51,635 nucleotides of DNA from Bog-793 sp035625025 (GTDB lineage: Bacteria > Actinomycetota > Acidimicrobiia > Acidimicrobiales > Bog-793): the NCBI GenBank assembly GCA_035625025.1, contig DASPQJ010000033.1, positions 1 to 51,635 on the forward strand, in the 5' to 3' direction. Under the pieces are notes generated by a model. It was given only the letters and a program-made list of their open reading frames with translations. It did no database searches and was not told the origin of the DNA. Positions 23,496-32,093 of this stretch are shown piece after piece. Positions within the stretch are counted from its first letter, which is position 1. Every line of letters begins with the position of its first letter. Made by a program: the position numbers and the translations under genes.

Positions 23496-24308
23496 TCAGG
23501 TCGTGCGCCGATACGCGCGGATCGCGAGGGAGCCGAAGACTGCCAGGATGCCGATCATCCAGGCGACGGTCTCGAGGAGGTGTATCTCGAGGGGGCCGCC
23601 GTAGGCGAGGGAGCGCATCGAATCGACCGCGAGCGTGACGGGGTTCGCACGTGCGACCACCTGCAACCACCCCGGCATGGACTGCACCCGCACGAACGCC
23701 CCGGAGATGAACGTCAGGGGGAAGAGCCAGATGAGCCCGAAGGACTGGACCGCTTCAGGATCTTTCATCGTCAGCCCGATCGTTGCCGCGACGCAGCAGA
23801 TTGGCACGCCGAACGCAATCGCGAGGACCATCATCGCGATCGCTGCGGGAGCGCCGTTTTCGAAGCGGAACCCGACCGCGTAGCCGACGCCAACGAGGAC
23901 GATGACCATCCCGAGACTGCGGACCGTGTCCGAGGCGAGTCGACCGGCAAGGACGGCGAAACGCGCTGTCGGCATCGCCCGGATCCGGTCGACGAGCCCC
24001 CTGCCAACGTCGAAGTTGAGCCCCACCGCGGTCCCAAACGACGAGAACGCCGTCGATTGGGCTATCGCACCGGGGATGAAGTACTCGGCGTACGTCGTTC
24101 CCGGCACCGGGATTGCCCCGCCAAGGACATAGCGGAAGAGAAGGACGAACATCACCGGCTGGAGCAGGGCGAAGAAGAGAATGGCCGGGACGCGGACCAA
24201 CTGCAACGTGTAGCGACGCGTCATCACGGCGGCGTCGCCCAGCGACCATCGGATCCGATTCGCGAAGCGTTCATCGGTGCGCGCGAGGTCAAGCGTGGCG
24301 GTCGTCAT
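23496..24308 (-). CDS. ABC-2 type exporter permease (DrrB-like)
   Basis: Membrane half of an efflux ABC system, 270 residues, with six hydrophobic segments from about residue 40 and the ABC-2 pattern FFALLQPVMFVLLFRYVLGG, then SGAFVRVQSMPGWLQVVARANPVT typical of the DrrB/NodJ group. ATG 24308 overlaps the ATPase stop as ATGA. Exported substrate (drug, lipid or polyketide) cannot be deduced. Confidence 0.88.
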   Translation of the reverse strand: MTTATLDLARTDERFANRIRWSLGDAAVMTRRYTLQLVRVPAILFFALLQPVMFVLLFRYVLGGAIPVPGTTYAEYFIPGAIAQSTAFSSFGTAVGLNFDVGRGLVDRIRAMPTARFAVLAGRLASDTVRSLGMVIVLVGVGYAVGFRFENGAPAAIAMMVLAIAFGVPICCVAATIGLTMKDPEAVQSFGLIWLFPLTFISGAFVRVQSMPGWLQVVARANPVTLAVDSMRSLAYGGPLEIHLLETVAWMIGILAVFGSLAIRAYRRTT

Positions 24309-25381
24309 CCGACGGCCTCGATCGCGTCGGCGGCGTAACGCGTTGGCGACTCGTCGGGTGTCCCGCGGCGTTGGCCCCGATTGCCGCGGCGGGCTGTCCG
24401 ACGGGTCGATCCGCCGAGCTCGTCATCGATCACCGCATGGCCGGTGAGCGAGAGGAAAGCGTCGTCGAGGGACGGCCGATGCAAGGCGAGATCGGACAAA
24501 GCGATATCCGCCGCGTCGAGTCGGCGTACCGCCTCGACGAGCGCTGTCGAGCTCGCATTGCCGACGGCGACGTGGAAGGTCCCCGTCACCCGGTCAACCT
24601 GAGGCGCGGCGGTACCGAGCGGTTCGAGAGCACTGATCGCGTCGTCAAGGCGTTCGGGTGCGGCGACCTGGCACTCGAGCACGTCCCCACCGACGCGGTC
24701 TTTCAATTCTCCCGGGGTTCCTTTGGCGATGACCCGGCCGTGGTCGATGACAACGATCTGGTCGGCGAGCTGGTCGGCTTCGTCGAGGTACTGCGTCGTA
24801 AGGAGGAGCGTCGCGCCCTCCCGGACGAGTTCGCGGATGATCTCCCAGAGCCCGAGCCGGCTGTGGGGGTCGAGGCCCGTGGTCGGCTCATCGAGGAATA
24901 TCACCGAAGGATGGGCTACAAGGCTGGCGGCGAGATCGAGGCGTCGGCGCATCCCCCCGGAGTAGGTCTTCACCCGCCGGTCCGCCGCCTCGGCGAGATC
25001 GAGGCGTTCGAGGAGGTCGCGAGCGCGGCGCGAGGCAAGGCGCCGATGAAGATGGAAGAGCTGGCCCGCCATGACGATGTTCTCGAACCCCGTGAGGTGG
25101 TCGTCGACCGCGCTGAACTGTCCGGCGAGGCCGATGAGCCGGCGCACCCGGGGGGCATCGCGCACGATGTCGTGGCCCTCGACGAGGGCCCGACCCGAGT
25201 CGGGATGTGTCAGGGTGGCGAGGACCCGCACGAAGGTGGTCTTGCCGCTGCCGTTCGGACCGAGCAGACCGAGTGTCGTGCCCCGCGCGATCTCGAGGTC
25301 GATACCGTCGAGGGCGTGTATCGGGCCGAAGTGCTTCTTGATCCTCTCAGCCTGGATGGCCAGATCGCCACGCGGTCGCAC
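24305..25381 (-). CDS. ABC exporter ATPase (DrrA-like)
   Basis: Nucleotide-binding partner of the ABC-2 permease, 358 residues. Walker A LLGPNGSGKTT, signature YSGGMRRRLDLA and Walker B VIFLDEPTTGLDP are intact, and the C-terminal LHRPSLDDAFLSLTGHA is the DrrA-type GATE/C-terminal motif. The last ~45 residues form an extra Arg-rich tail. The GTG 25381 start has no clear Shine-Dalgarno. It is the first gene of the two-gene exporter. Confidence 0.9.
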   Translation of the reverse strand: MRPRGDLAIQAERIKKHFGPIHALDGIDLEIARGTTLGLLGPNGSGKTTFVRVLATLTHPDSGRALVEGHDIVRDAPRVRRLIGLAGQFSAVDDHLTGFENIVMAGQLFHLHRRLASRRARDLLERLDLAEAADRRVKTYSGGMRRRLDLAASLVAHPSVIFLDEPTTGLDPHSRLGLWEIIRELVREGATLLLTTQYLDEADQLADQIVVIDHGRVIAKGTPGELKDRVGGDVLECQVAAPERLDDAISALEPLGTAAPQVDRVTGTFHVAVGNASSTALVEAVRRLDAADIALSDLALHRPSLDDAFLSLTGHAVIDDELGGSTRRTARRGNRGQRRGTPDESPTRYAADAIEAVG

Positions 25382-25549
25382 CGCTACCTCCCGTCGACGA
25401 CGTCGGTCCCGGGACCGCCGACTGGAGGCGAGGCTAACGGCGCCTCGCCGGGCTCCTGTCGGTCCCCTGGCTCGGCGCCGCAGGGTCGTTCAACGCGCCA
25501 CCGTGCGACAGATGCGCCGCCGTTCAAGTTTGGCGGGTGCCGGAGATCG

Positions 25550-26272
25550 TCAGAACCAGTGGAACCACGGATGGTTGTTGCGCCACACAACGAGGAAAAC
25601 CTTGCCGATGATGTGGGTCGCCGGTACCGGGCCCCAAACTCGGCTGTCTGCGGAGTTCGCCCGGCAGTCGCCGAGGACGTAGTAGGAGTCGGGAGGAATC
25701 ACGGTCTTCGGGATGTTGAGGTCGGGCGAATAGCACCCGAGGCTGGTCGGAAGCTTCTTGAGGTCCGGCAGCCACGGTTCGGCGAGCCGTTTGCCGTCGA
25801 TGTACACGGTGTCCCGCTTGGACGAGATCGTCTCGCCCGGTAGCCCGATCACCCGTTTCACGAGGTCCGCGGTATTGGTCTGATCGGCGTCCCTTGGGAC
25901 CCGCAGGAAGACGATGATGTCGCCCCGTCGGATGTCGCCCGAGACGATCGGCAACTTGTCGACGAGAATGCGGTCCCCGACGAGAAGCGTTGGCGTCATC
26001 GATCCCGAAGGGACGTAGAAGGTCTGGACGACGTAGGACCTGATGAGTATGGCGAGACCGACAGCGCACGCGACGATGGCGATCCAGCTGAAAACGTGAA
26101 ATCGGAGGATCTTCCGCCGCCGGCGCCGTGCCTCGTGGACCGCTCGTGCCTCGGCGCGGATCGACTCCTCGCTCTCGAGGACCCAACTTTCCTCGAGATC
26201 CGCCGGCCAATCGTCCCCGGGAGGCCCGGCATCGATTCCAGGGCCGACCGGCCCAGGTTCAGTGCCGGTCAC
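25550..26272 (-). CDS. lepB: Signal peptidase I LepB
   Basis: Membrane serine protease that removes signal peptides; about 240 residues from GTG 26272 (TTG 26281 would add three). An acidic N-terminal tail and a basic stretch precede one membrane helix (about residues 57-77). The catalytic Ser is in YVPSGSMTPTL and the Lys in LVKRVIGLPGE; GDILVDKL-like and YYVLGDCRANSADSR boxes follow. All catalytic residues are present. Confidence 0.94.
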   Translation of the reverse strand: MTGTEPGPVGPGIDAGPPGDDWPADLEESWVLESEESIRAEARAVHEARRRRRKILRFHVFSWIAIVACAVGLAILIRSYVVQTFYVPSGSMTPTLLVGDRILVDKLPIVSGDIRRGDIIVFLRVPRDADQTNTADLVKRVIGLPGETISSKRDTVYIDGKRLAEPWLPDLKKLPTSLGCYSPDLNIPKTVIPPDSYYVLGDCRANSADSRVWGPVPATHIIGKVFLVVWRNNHPWFHWF

Positions 26273-26484
26273 GGGTGACAAAGCGGCGGCGCCTGCTGAC
26301 GGCGTACCGGGAGCTCGAAGTTAGTGCCCGACATTCTCGACAGGCTAGGACGCAGGCGAATGCGAGCGGTAACGAGACGCCCCGACCCCGCACAGCCTGG
26401 TCTGTTCCGACCCGTGGTCGACATCGAACGCGTACGATGACCCCGTCGCGCGCTGGTGCATCAAGGTTGAGCAGTTGCGAGACT

Positions 26485-26556
26485 GCCCGGGTAGCTCAGT
26501 GGCAGAGCAGCGCACTCGTAATGCGCAGGTCGTGGGTTCGAATCCCACCTCGGGCT
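26485..26556 (+). tRNA. tRNA-Thr (anticodon CGT)
   Basis: Seventy-two nt with acceptor GCCCGGG/CTCGGGC (one G-U pair), anticodon arm GCGCA-CTCGTAA-TGCGC, T arm GTGGG-TTCGAAT-CCCAC, discriminator U. Anticodon CGT reads ACG. CCA is not encoded. Confidence 0.95.
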
Positions 26557-26769
26557 CTAAGTTGCCACGTCGGAATCGTTGTCTGCTGGACGGTTCGCAC
26601 TCGGGGCGGTAGGTTCGACAAGTCCGCTGTGCTGTCGCCGGTCACGCCGCGATGGTCACGGTCAGAATTGCGGTTCGCCGACCTCTTCTGGGATCAGTTC
26701 ACCGTCGGCACAATCCGACAAGGGGAGATTCGATCGCCCGCGAGGCGCGTCACGCGAGGTGTGGTCTGA
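26557..26769. other. Intergenic region after tRNA-Thr
   Basis: No gene or hairpin with a convincing role is visible between tRNA-Thr and the palindrome at 26770; no duplicate of the tRNA end that would mark an integration site. Confidence 0.45.
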
Positions 26770-26791
26770 CGATATTCACCGGTGAATGTCG
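26770..26791. promoter_or_regulatory. Candidate operator upstream of the NCS1 permease
   Basis: A 22-bp inverted repeat with one mismatch, centred on ATTCACCGGTGAAT (26774-26787) and flanked by CGA/TCG. It is the cleanest palindrome in the window and lies about 90 bp before the permease start, as expected of a dimeric repressor or activator site. Confidence 0.5.
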
Positions 26792-26831
26792 CGAGAATCG
26801 GTCGGGTCTGTGGGTCGCGCCAGGACCCGAA

Positions 26832-26846
26832 CGGGGCACTGCCCCG
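26832..26846 (+). other. Small hairpin in the NCS1 leader
   Basis: CGGGGC-act-GCCCCG, a 6-bp stem 36 nt before GTG 26882. Could influence translation; no riboswitch class is recognised. Confidence 0.3.
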
Positions 26847-26881
26847 CGGTCGGTGTTCTGACAAGAGACGGAGAACGAGGC

Positions 26882-28363
26882 GTGGCCACCTCGGAAGGTG
26901 CGGTGCCGGGAACACCGCAATCAATTGAGCCGTTCCATGTAGAGCAGCACGGAATCGACTTCATTCCCGAAAGTGAGCGATGGGCCAAGCCCTACGACCT
27001 TTTCGGGTTGTGGGCTGGGGCGAGCGTGCAGGTCGAGTACTTCATCTACGGCGCGATCCTGATGACGTTCGGTTTCACCTTCGCTCAGGCGTTGAGCCTC
27101 ATCGTCATCGGTGACCTCTCCTATTTTCTGCTCGGCATCTGCAGTCTGCAGGGGCCGGATGCCGGTACCACCGTGTTCGGGACGAACCGCGCCGCTTACG
27201 GGCCCAACGGCTCTCGGCTGATCGCAACCTTCAACTGGCTCACGATGATCGGCTTCGAGATCGAAGGTCTCATCTTGATCGTTGGTGCTGCACTCGTTCT
27301 CACGAGCAAGGCCGGATTCGACGTCGGGGATCCAGCCAAGGTCGTCTACATCCTGCTCGCGGTGGCGATTCAATTCGTCCTGCCCTTCCTCGGACACGCG
27401 ACGATGGTGAAGGTCCTGCGCGCCCTCATCATCCCGTTTGCGTTCATCTTCGCGATGTTCCTCGGGCTCAGCGTGAATCACGCCAATGTGGACGTCGTCC
27501 AGCACGGTGCGGGATGGCCGACCTACATGGTCGGCCTGGCGTTCACCATCGCCCTCAGCGGGTTGGGGTGGACAGAGTGCGGCAACGACTACACGCGCTA
27601 CGTGCGGAGGGATGCCAGCAAACCGGCCATCGTGGGCTGGGTCTTTGTCGGAACTGCCATTCCTCAGATCCTCGTGATGGCCCTGGGGGCGATCGTCGGG
27701 ACATTCATCAGGAACATCGGAAGTTCGCAGAGAGGCGCGTTCGCGCCTTTGTTGCATCAGAACACGATTCCCGCGTGGTTCGTCGTGGCGTTCCTCATCT
27801 TCGCGATCGTGCAAATCTTCTGTGTCAACAGCCTTGACATGTATTCCTCCGGGGTGACGCTGCAGGCGATCGGGGTTCCTGTGAAGCGCTACCAGGCAGT
27901 CGCGATCGACACCGTCTTCTGTCTGTTCATCACGTACTGGGCGGTGTTCGACTCGACCTTCACACACTTCCTGACGGACTTTGTCGATCTGGTGATCATC
28001 TGGATCGCTCCCTGGATGGCGATCTACCTCGTCGACTGGTCCCTTCGCCGCTACCGCTATGTCGCAGCCGAGCTCCAGAGAACAGACAACGACAGCCTGT
28101 ACTACCGGCGCGGTGGCATCTTCTGGCCAGCGATCGTTGCCCAGGTCATCGGAATGGTGGCCGCGATGTCGGCTCTGTCGACGTCGTTCAGCGTTCCTTC
28201 TTGGGCGAACCCGATCACGGTTCACACGGGCGGTGCCGATTTCAGCATCTTCATCGGGACCGCTGTCGGAGGGCTCGTCTACCTGGTGTTGGGCTGGAAG
28301 GGAGTACGCGCGCAAGCCGATCAGCAGGATGAGATGATCATGGCCCGGCACGTGTCGGCTTGA
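26882..28363 (+). CDS. NCS1-family purine/cytosine/allantoin permease
   Basis: A membrane transporter of 493 residues with about 12 hydrophobic segments. The N-terminal SIEPFHVEQHGIDFIPESER and the following FGLWAGASVQVEYFIYGAIL are typical of the NCS1 family (cytosine, purines, allantoin, hydantoin; H+ or Na+ symport). GTG 26882 is chosen because GGAGAACGAGG precedes it and the first ~32 residues of the longer frame have no family similarity. No catabolic gene is adjacent, so the substrate is open. Likely controlled through the palindrome at 26770. Confidence 0.9.
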   Translation: MATSEGAVPGTPQSIEPFHVEQHGIDFIPESERWAKPYDLFGLWAGASVQVEYFIYGAILMTFGFTFAQALSLIVIGDLSYFLLGICSLQGPDAGTTVFGTNRAAYGPNGSRLIATFNWLTMIGFEIEGLILIVGAALVLTSKAGFDVGDPAKVVYILLAVAIQFVLPFLGHATMVKVLRALIIPFAFIFAMFLGLSVNHANVDVVQHGAGWPTYMVGLAFTIALSGLGWTECGNDYTRYVRRDASKPAIVGWVFVGTAIPQILVMALGAIVGTFIRNIGSSQRGAFAPLLHQNTIPAWFVVAFLIFAIVQIFCVNSLDMYSSGVTLQAIGVPVKRYQAVAIDTVFCLFITYWAVFDSTFTHFLTDFVDLVIIWIAPWMAIYLVDWSLRRYRYVAAELQRTDNDSLYYRRGGIFWPAIVAQVIGMVAAMSALSTSFSVPSWANPITVHTGGADFSIFIGTAVGGLVYLVLGWKGVRAQADQQDEMIMARHVSA

Positions 28364-28525
28364 GGACCGGCCCCGGCAGATCCGGGCGAGGGCCGCATAG
28401 CTGGCCTGTACCTCGTGCTGGGACGCGTCGAGCTTTGCGGGCCAGCGGCCGCGCGGCGAGCGCCGATCGCGCTCCGCGCCATCGTCGGTGAAGCACCGTG
28501 CAGACGACGTGACTGGCACCGGGGC

Positions 28526-28572
28526 CGTCCGACGGGGCCCTCACCCGTTCGCGACGGGTTCATCGTCGGACG
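28526..28572 (+). other. Nested inverted repeat between NCS1 gene and secreted protein
   Basis: Outer arms CGTCCGACG (28526-28534) and CGTCGGACG (28564-28572) are perfect; an inner stem ACCCGT-tcgcg-ACGGGT spans 28543-28559. It could end the NCS1 transcript or form a structured leader of the next gene. Confidence 0.4.
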
Positions 28573-28643
28573 AAACCGAGAGTTCGGGTCGACGATCAGC
28601 GATCGATCCAGCTGTACGAGCCACGATGTGTGATCATCTGAGC

Positions 28644-29135
28644 ATGGAGGGAAGAGTGCGGGGCCCGGTGGTCGTCCCAATTCTGCTCGCCGTATTCACG
28701 AGTGCCGTGGGAGGCGCCGTGTTCGGTCGGACGTCCGAGGCGTTCGCGACCCCGTCTCGCCGCGATCCGGCGCTGGCCGCGCGACCGACAGGTCGTGCGA
28801 CGAATTCGACCTTGATCAGCGCGACCGGTCTCCGGATCCGGCTGGAGGTCTCTCCAGAGCGGGTGTCGCCGGGAGGTGTCGTCACTTTCAGCGTGCGTGT
28901 CGCCGCCCGCTACGCCATCGGCGCCCTGGGCTACCGGCTCAACTTCGGTGACGGCACCAGCCGTGCGAACGTGATTCCGTTGTTCTGCCGGGCCGGGCCG
29001 GGCGTGTCCGCGCTTGCCAGCTGGCGGTTTGAACACCGCTACGTGAAAGCCGGCGTTTATCGCGTCGAGGTGACCGGTTATGTGAACTGCACGTCAGCTC
29101 GGGCCGTGGCAAGGGCGACGGTCCTCGTCACCTGA
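28644..29135 (+). CDS. Secreted PKD-like-domain protein
   Basis: About 163 residues from ATG 28644 (GTG 28656 behind GGAGGG is equally good). A signal peptide (VVVPILLAVFTSAVGGAVFG, ending near residue 35) is followed by a beta domain with the PKD signature: YRLNFGDGTS and, after a Cys, FEHRYVKAGVYRVEVTGYV. PKD folds mediate binding at the cell surface. Two Cys could form a disulfide. Function is unknown. Confidence 0.7.
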   Translation: MEGRVRGPVVVPILLAVFTSAVGGAVFGRTSEAFATPSRRDPALAARPTGRATNSTLISATGLRIRLEVSPERVSPGGVVTFSVRVAARYAIGALGYRLNFGDGTSRANVIPLFCRAGPGVSALASWRFEHRYVKAGVYRVEVTGYVNCTSARAVARATVLVT

Positions 29136-29332
29136 CGGGTCGAGGTCGTTTGGCGCTCCCACGGTGCACCGTCATCAGGGTGCGCGTCCGGGCGATCGAG
29201 AAATGCCTCGCGTCGGACGACGTCGGAAGGTCACGTCTGACGCGCCGTCTCCGACGGCCTGCGGAGGCGTCGACATCCCTTGCTCGCTGAAGTGAGTGGT
29301 GTCGCCCGGGAAGGCGGTGGGCGGTTGCGGGT

Positions 29333-29356
29333 GGCGGGTCGCACCCGCCCCGTTTT
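29333..29356 (+). terminator. Intrinsic terminator candidate
   Basis: GGCGGGT-cgc-ACCCGCC (29333-29349) followed by ccgTTTT; the one U-tailed hairpin I found. It would end the PKD-protein transcript. Confidence 0.5.
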
Positions 29357-29418
29357 GGTCCCGTTTCCCAGCTAGATTCCTCTTGTTGACGTCAGCGCTA
29401 CATGGAGGAGATGGAATC

Positions 29419-29856
29419 GTGCGAGTCAGGTTGGTCGCTATGCCGGTCATTTCTGTCGCGGTCGGTACGCTTCTTGCGTTCAGCGCGGGAACTGCCTTCG
29501 GGGCGACGCCAGCCGCATCCTCGCGGGTGTCCCCCCGGGTGATGACGTGTGCGGGAAAGGTCGTTTTCGAGCCGTCGAGCTACGTCATCAGTTGTGCCGA
29601 CGCGAATTCGGGCCTCGTGGCGGCGCACTGGACCTTGTGGACGTCCAGCGAAGCGACGGCCCTCGCCGTCTACTCGGCGAACGACTGCACGCCGACCTGT
29701 GCCGCCGGAAAGTTCCAGGACTACCCCGCCGCCGTGTCGTTTTCAGCGCCGAAACTCACCAAGTACGGGACGCTGTACAGCCAGCTCAAGGTGTTGTACC
29801 TGGTGGGGTCGAAGGTTCATTCCGTTGCGATGACGCTGCCGCTTCGTCCTCTCTAG
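29419..29856 (+). CDS. Small secreted protein with conserved Cys pattern
   Basis: A 145-residue protein with GTG 29419 set by GGAGGAG 8 nt upstream. An N-terminal hydrophobic segment ending FGATPAA is a signal peptide. The mature part has four Cys in MTCAGK, YVISCADANSGL and NDCTPTCAAGKF, with WTLW between; this layout recurs in uncharacterised exported actinobacterial proteins. Two disulfides are likely. Function is unknown. Confidence 0.72.
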   Translation: MRVRLVAMPVISVAVGTLLAFSAGTAFGATPAASSRVSPRVMTCAGKVVFEPSSYVISCADANSGLVAAHWTLWTSSEATALAVYSANDCTPTCAAGKFQDYPAAVSFSAPKLTKYGTLYSQLKVLYLVGSKVHSVAMTLPLRPL

Positions 29857-30023
29857 CTCGGGGCGCTCGGCCCGGCCCGATGTGTGAGCACAGGGCGGCG
29901 GCCGGATCCTCGGAGTTCCCGTGCTCGCGGGCCGGCACTTCTCGTGAGGAAACACCAGGCTGGCGAGGGATCCCGTGGCTGGGGAGGCAGGGCCTCGCAA
30001 CTGTCGGGCCCCGTGGTCAGCGG

Positions 30024-30029
30024 TAGTCT
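30024..30029 (+). promoter_or_regulatory. Candidate -10 of the sigma factor gene
   Basis: TAGTCT, 6 nt before GTG 30036; predicts a leaderless sigma-factor mRNA. A SigR-type autoregulated promoter was not found here. Confidence 0.45.
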
Positions 30030-30035
30030 CGGATC

Positions 30036-30608
30036 GTGGCGGACCAGGAACGCTTCGTCGACGACGCGATGGCGTACATGCCGTCGCTCTACACCGCGGC
30101 GATGCGCATGACCCGCAACCCTTCCGATGCCGAGGATCTGGTCCAGGAGACGTACCTGAAGGCGTTCCGCGCCTATGGCGGGTTCCAGGAGGGGACGAAT
30201 CTCAAGGCCTGGCTCTACCGGATCCTTACGAACACGTTCATCAACACCTACCGCGCGAAGAAACGGAGGCCTGAGGAAGCCGACGTCGAGGACGTCGAGG
30301 ACCTTTACCTCTATCACCGACTCGTCGGCTATGGGGGGTCGGATCCTGGGCGATCGGCCGAGGACGAGGTCCTTTCCCATTTCACCGACGAAGCCGTGAA
30401 GTCGGCGATCGAGTCGCTCCCGGAGACGTTCCGGATGACGGTGCTTCTCGCGGACGTCGAAGGGTTCTCCTACAAAGAGATCGCCGAGATCATGGACGTA
30501 CCGGTCGGGACGGTCATGAGCCGACTGCACCGGGGAAGGGGAGCGCTGCAGAAGGCGCTGCACGACTTTGGGCTGGAACGCGGGTTTGTCGAGGCCCAGC
30601 CGCTATGA
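30036..30608 (+). CDS. sigR: SigR/SigH-like ECF sigma factor
   Basis: Alternative sigma factor of the redox-responsive ECF12 group, 190 residues. Region 2 (AAMRMTRNPSDAEDLVQETYLKAFRAY, then NLKAWLYRILTNTFINTYRAKKRRP) and region 4 (LPETFRMTVLLADVEGFSYKEIAEI, VPVGTVMSRLHRGR) are complete and very close to Streptomyces SigR and mycobacterial SigH. The zinc anti-sigma gene follows, so it probably controls thiol-oxidative and heat stress genes. A SigR-like promoter is seen upstream of the broken gene at 46729. Confidence 0.9.
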   Translation: MADQERFVDDAMAYMPSLYTAAMRMTRNPSDAEDLVQETYLKAFRAYGGFQEGTNLKAWLYRILTNTFINTYRAKKRRPEEADVEDVEDLYLYHRLVGYGGSDPGRSAEDEVLSHFTDEAVKSAIESLPETFRMTVLLADVEGFSYKEIAEIMDVPVGTVMSRLHRGRGALQKALHDFGLERGFVEAQPL

Positions 30609-30684
30609 AGGTACGTGTGGAAACTGCACCCGTGCCCAGGAGGAACACCTCGGAAACGGGCTTGAGCTTGGAGGCCGATCGCCG

Positions 30685-30972
30685 ATGAGTGACGAAGGAC
30701 GAACCGCCCCCCCGAGCGGCCCTTGGGGCGCGATGGACTGCGAGGAGAGCATCCATAGCCTGTATCACTACCTCGACGGCGAGCTGACTGAGGATCGCCG
30801 GCGCGAACTCGAGGCACACCTCGACATGTGCGCGCCGTGTGTCGAGAAGTACGAGTTCGAGGCCGAGCTCCGACGAGTCATCGCCGACCGATGCAAGGAT
30901 CGCGTTCCCGAGGAGCTGCGCCGGCGGGTCGCGAACGCCATCGACCACGAGCGGCTGAAGAACAAGAGCTAG
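30685..30972 (+). CDS. rsrA: RsrA-like zinc anti-sigma factor
   Basis: A 95-residue anti-sigma factor from ATG 30685, with GGAGG 10 nt upstream. DCEESIHSLYHYLDGEL is followed by HLDMCAPC, the His-x3-Cys-x2-Cys zinc motif of ZAS proteins; with the Cys in DCEE, all RsrA redox positions are present. Disulfide formation is known in relatives to release zinc and free the sigma factor. The gap after the sigma gene is 76 nt. Confidence 0.9.
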   Translation: MSDEGRTAPPSGPWGAMDCEESIHSLYHYLDGELTEDRRRELEAHLDMCAPCVEKYEFEAELRRVIADRCKDRVPEELRRRVANAIDHERLKNKS

Positions 30973-30986
30973 GACGTCGACGCCCC

Positions 30987-32084
30987 ATGGGCACAGCGGA
31001 TGACGCGAGCGGCCCCGAGCTGGCGGCCTGGGATGTCGCGCTACGCGTCGGTCGTGAGGCCGCCCGGTTCGCGACGCCGCTCGACGCACGGACGCGTCAT
31101 CAGCTCGACACCGATTTCGATGAGGCGACGGCCCGCGCCGAGGAGCTCGTCGAGGCAGCGACTGGCCTGAGATCAACTGCCGGTCGGGCCCGCGGGATCG
31201 TCCTCGACCGCGGCGGCTGGGTCGAGGCCAATATCGGCTCATTGCGCCGGCTGCTCGCACCGGCGAGCCGGGTTCTCGCGGAGTCGGTACCCGGGGGACG
31301 CGGTTTGGTCTCGCCCGTGACCCGGGCCGCCGCGGGTGTCGAGTTCGGCGTGTTGCTGACCTGGATGTCCCGGCGGGTGCTTGGCCAGTACGACCTGATG
31401 CCGCTCGACGGAGACGATTCGGGGGGATTCGTCTACTACGTCGGCCCGAACGTCGTCGCGCTGGAGCGGCGTCACGGTTTTGCGCCACGCGAGTTCCGGC
31501 TCTGGATTGCGCTCCACGAGGTGACCCACCGGGTTCAGTTCACCGGGGTGGAGTGGATGCGGCCGTACTTCCTCGGACTCGTCGAAAGGGGTACGGCGTT
31601 CGGAGTTCCGGACGTGCGGGCGGTCTTGGAAAGCCTGCGACGCGCGGCCGCCGAGCTCTGGGAAGGGCGAAACCCACTCGCGGAAGCTGGTGTCGTCGGT
31701 CTGATCGCGTCCTCGGACCAGCTCGCCACGCTGCGGGAGGCGCAAGCCCTGATGAGCCTGCTCGAGGGGCACGGCGAGTTCGTCATGTCCCGGGCCGGCG
31801 CGGGCGAGGTCAAGGGCGGGCCTCGCTTTGCCGCGGTCCTCGAGCAGCGGCGGGCGAGCGCGAAAGGAGTGGCCAGGCTCGTCCAGCAAGCGCTCGGCTT
31901 GGACGCGAAACTTCGGCAGTACTCCGCGGGCAGGCGTTTCATCGACGCTGTTGAGGCCAGCGGCGGCGACGAGTTGTTCTCGCGAATCTGGCGGTCGCCG
32001 GAGATGCTCCCGACGCTGGAGGAGATCGGCGCGCCCGCGCGTTGGATCGCCCGAGTGGGCGGTACCACCGTTCCTAGATCTTGA
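30987..32084 (+). CDS. DUF2342 (zincin-like) protein
   Basis: A 365-residue protein from ATG 30987. It carries a metallopeptidase-type motif ALHEVTHRVQF (about residue 178) and downstream LLEGHGEFVM whose Glu could be the third zinc ligand. This family, found across Actinomycetota, is often labelled 'zinc-dependent metalloprotease' or 'coenzyme F420 biosynthesis associated'; its activity is not proven. It is 14 nt after rsrA and 9 nt before tilS, so probably co-transcribed with both. Confidence 0.85.
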   Translation: MGTADDASGPELAAWDVALRVGREAARFATPLDARTRHQLDTDFDEATARAEELVEAATGLRSTAGRARGIVLDRGGWVEANIGSLRRLLAPASRVLAESVPGGRGLVSPVTRAAAGVEFGVLLTWMSRRVLGQYDLMPLDGDDSGGFVYYVGPNVVALERRHGFAPREFRLWIALHEVTHRVQFTGVEWMRPYFLGLVERGTAFGVPDVRAVLESLRRAAAELWEGRNPLAEAGVVGLIASSDQLATLREAQALMSLLEGHGEFVMSRAGAGEVKGGPRFAAVLEQRRASAKGVARLVQQALGLDAKLRQYSAGRRFIDAVEASGGDELFSRIWRSPEMLPTLEEIGAPARWIARVGGTTVPRS

Positions 32085-32093
32085 GGAAGCAGG

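Noticed and set aside
22960..23638. Several ORFs in the tRNA-Ser to exporter gap
   Set aside because: They overlap the tRNA or have Arg/Pro/Ser-rich products without ribosome-binding sites.
26557..26881. Possible purine riboswitch before the NCS1 gene
   Set aside because: The needed three-way junction and conserved pyrimidine core are not visible; only a palindrome and a 6-bp hairpin are present.
26921..28519. A 532-codon minus-strand ORF
   Set aside because: Antisense to the NCS1 permease with a charged, low-complexity product and no start signals.
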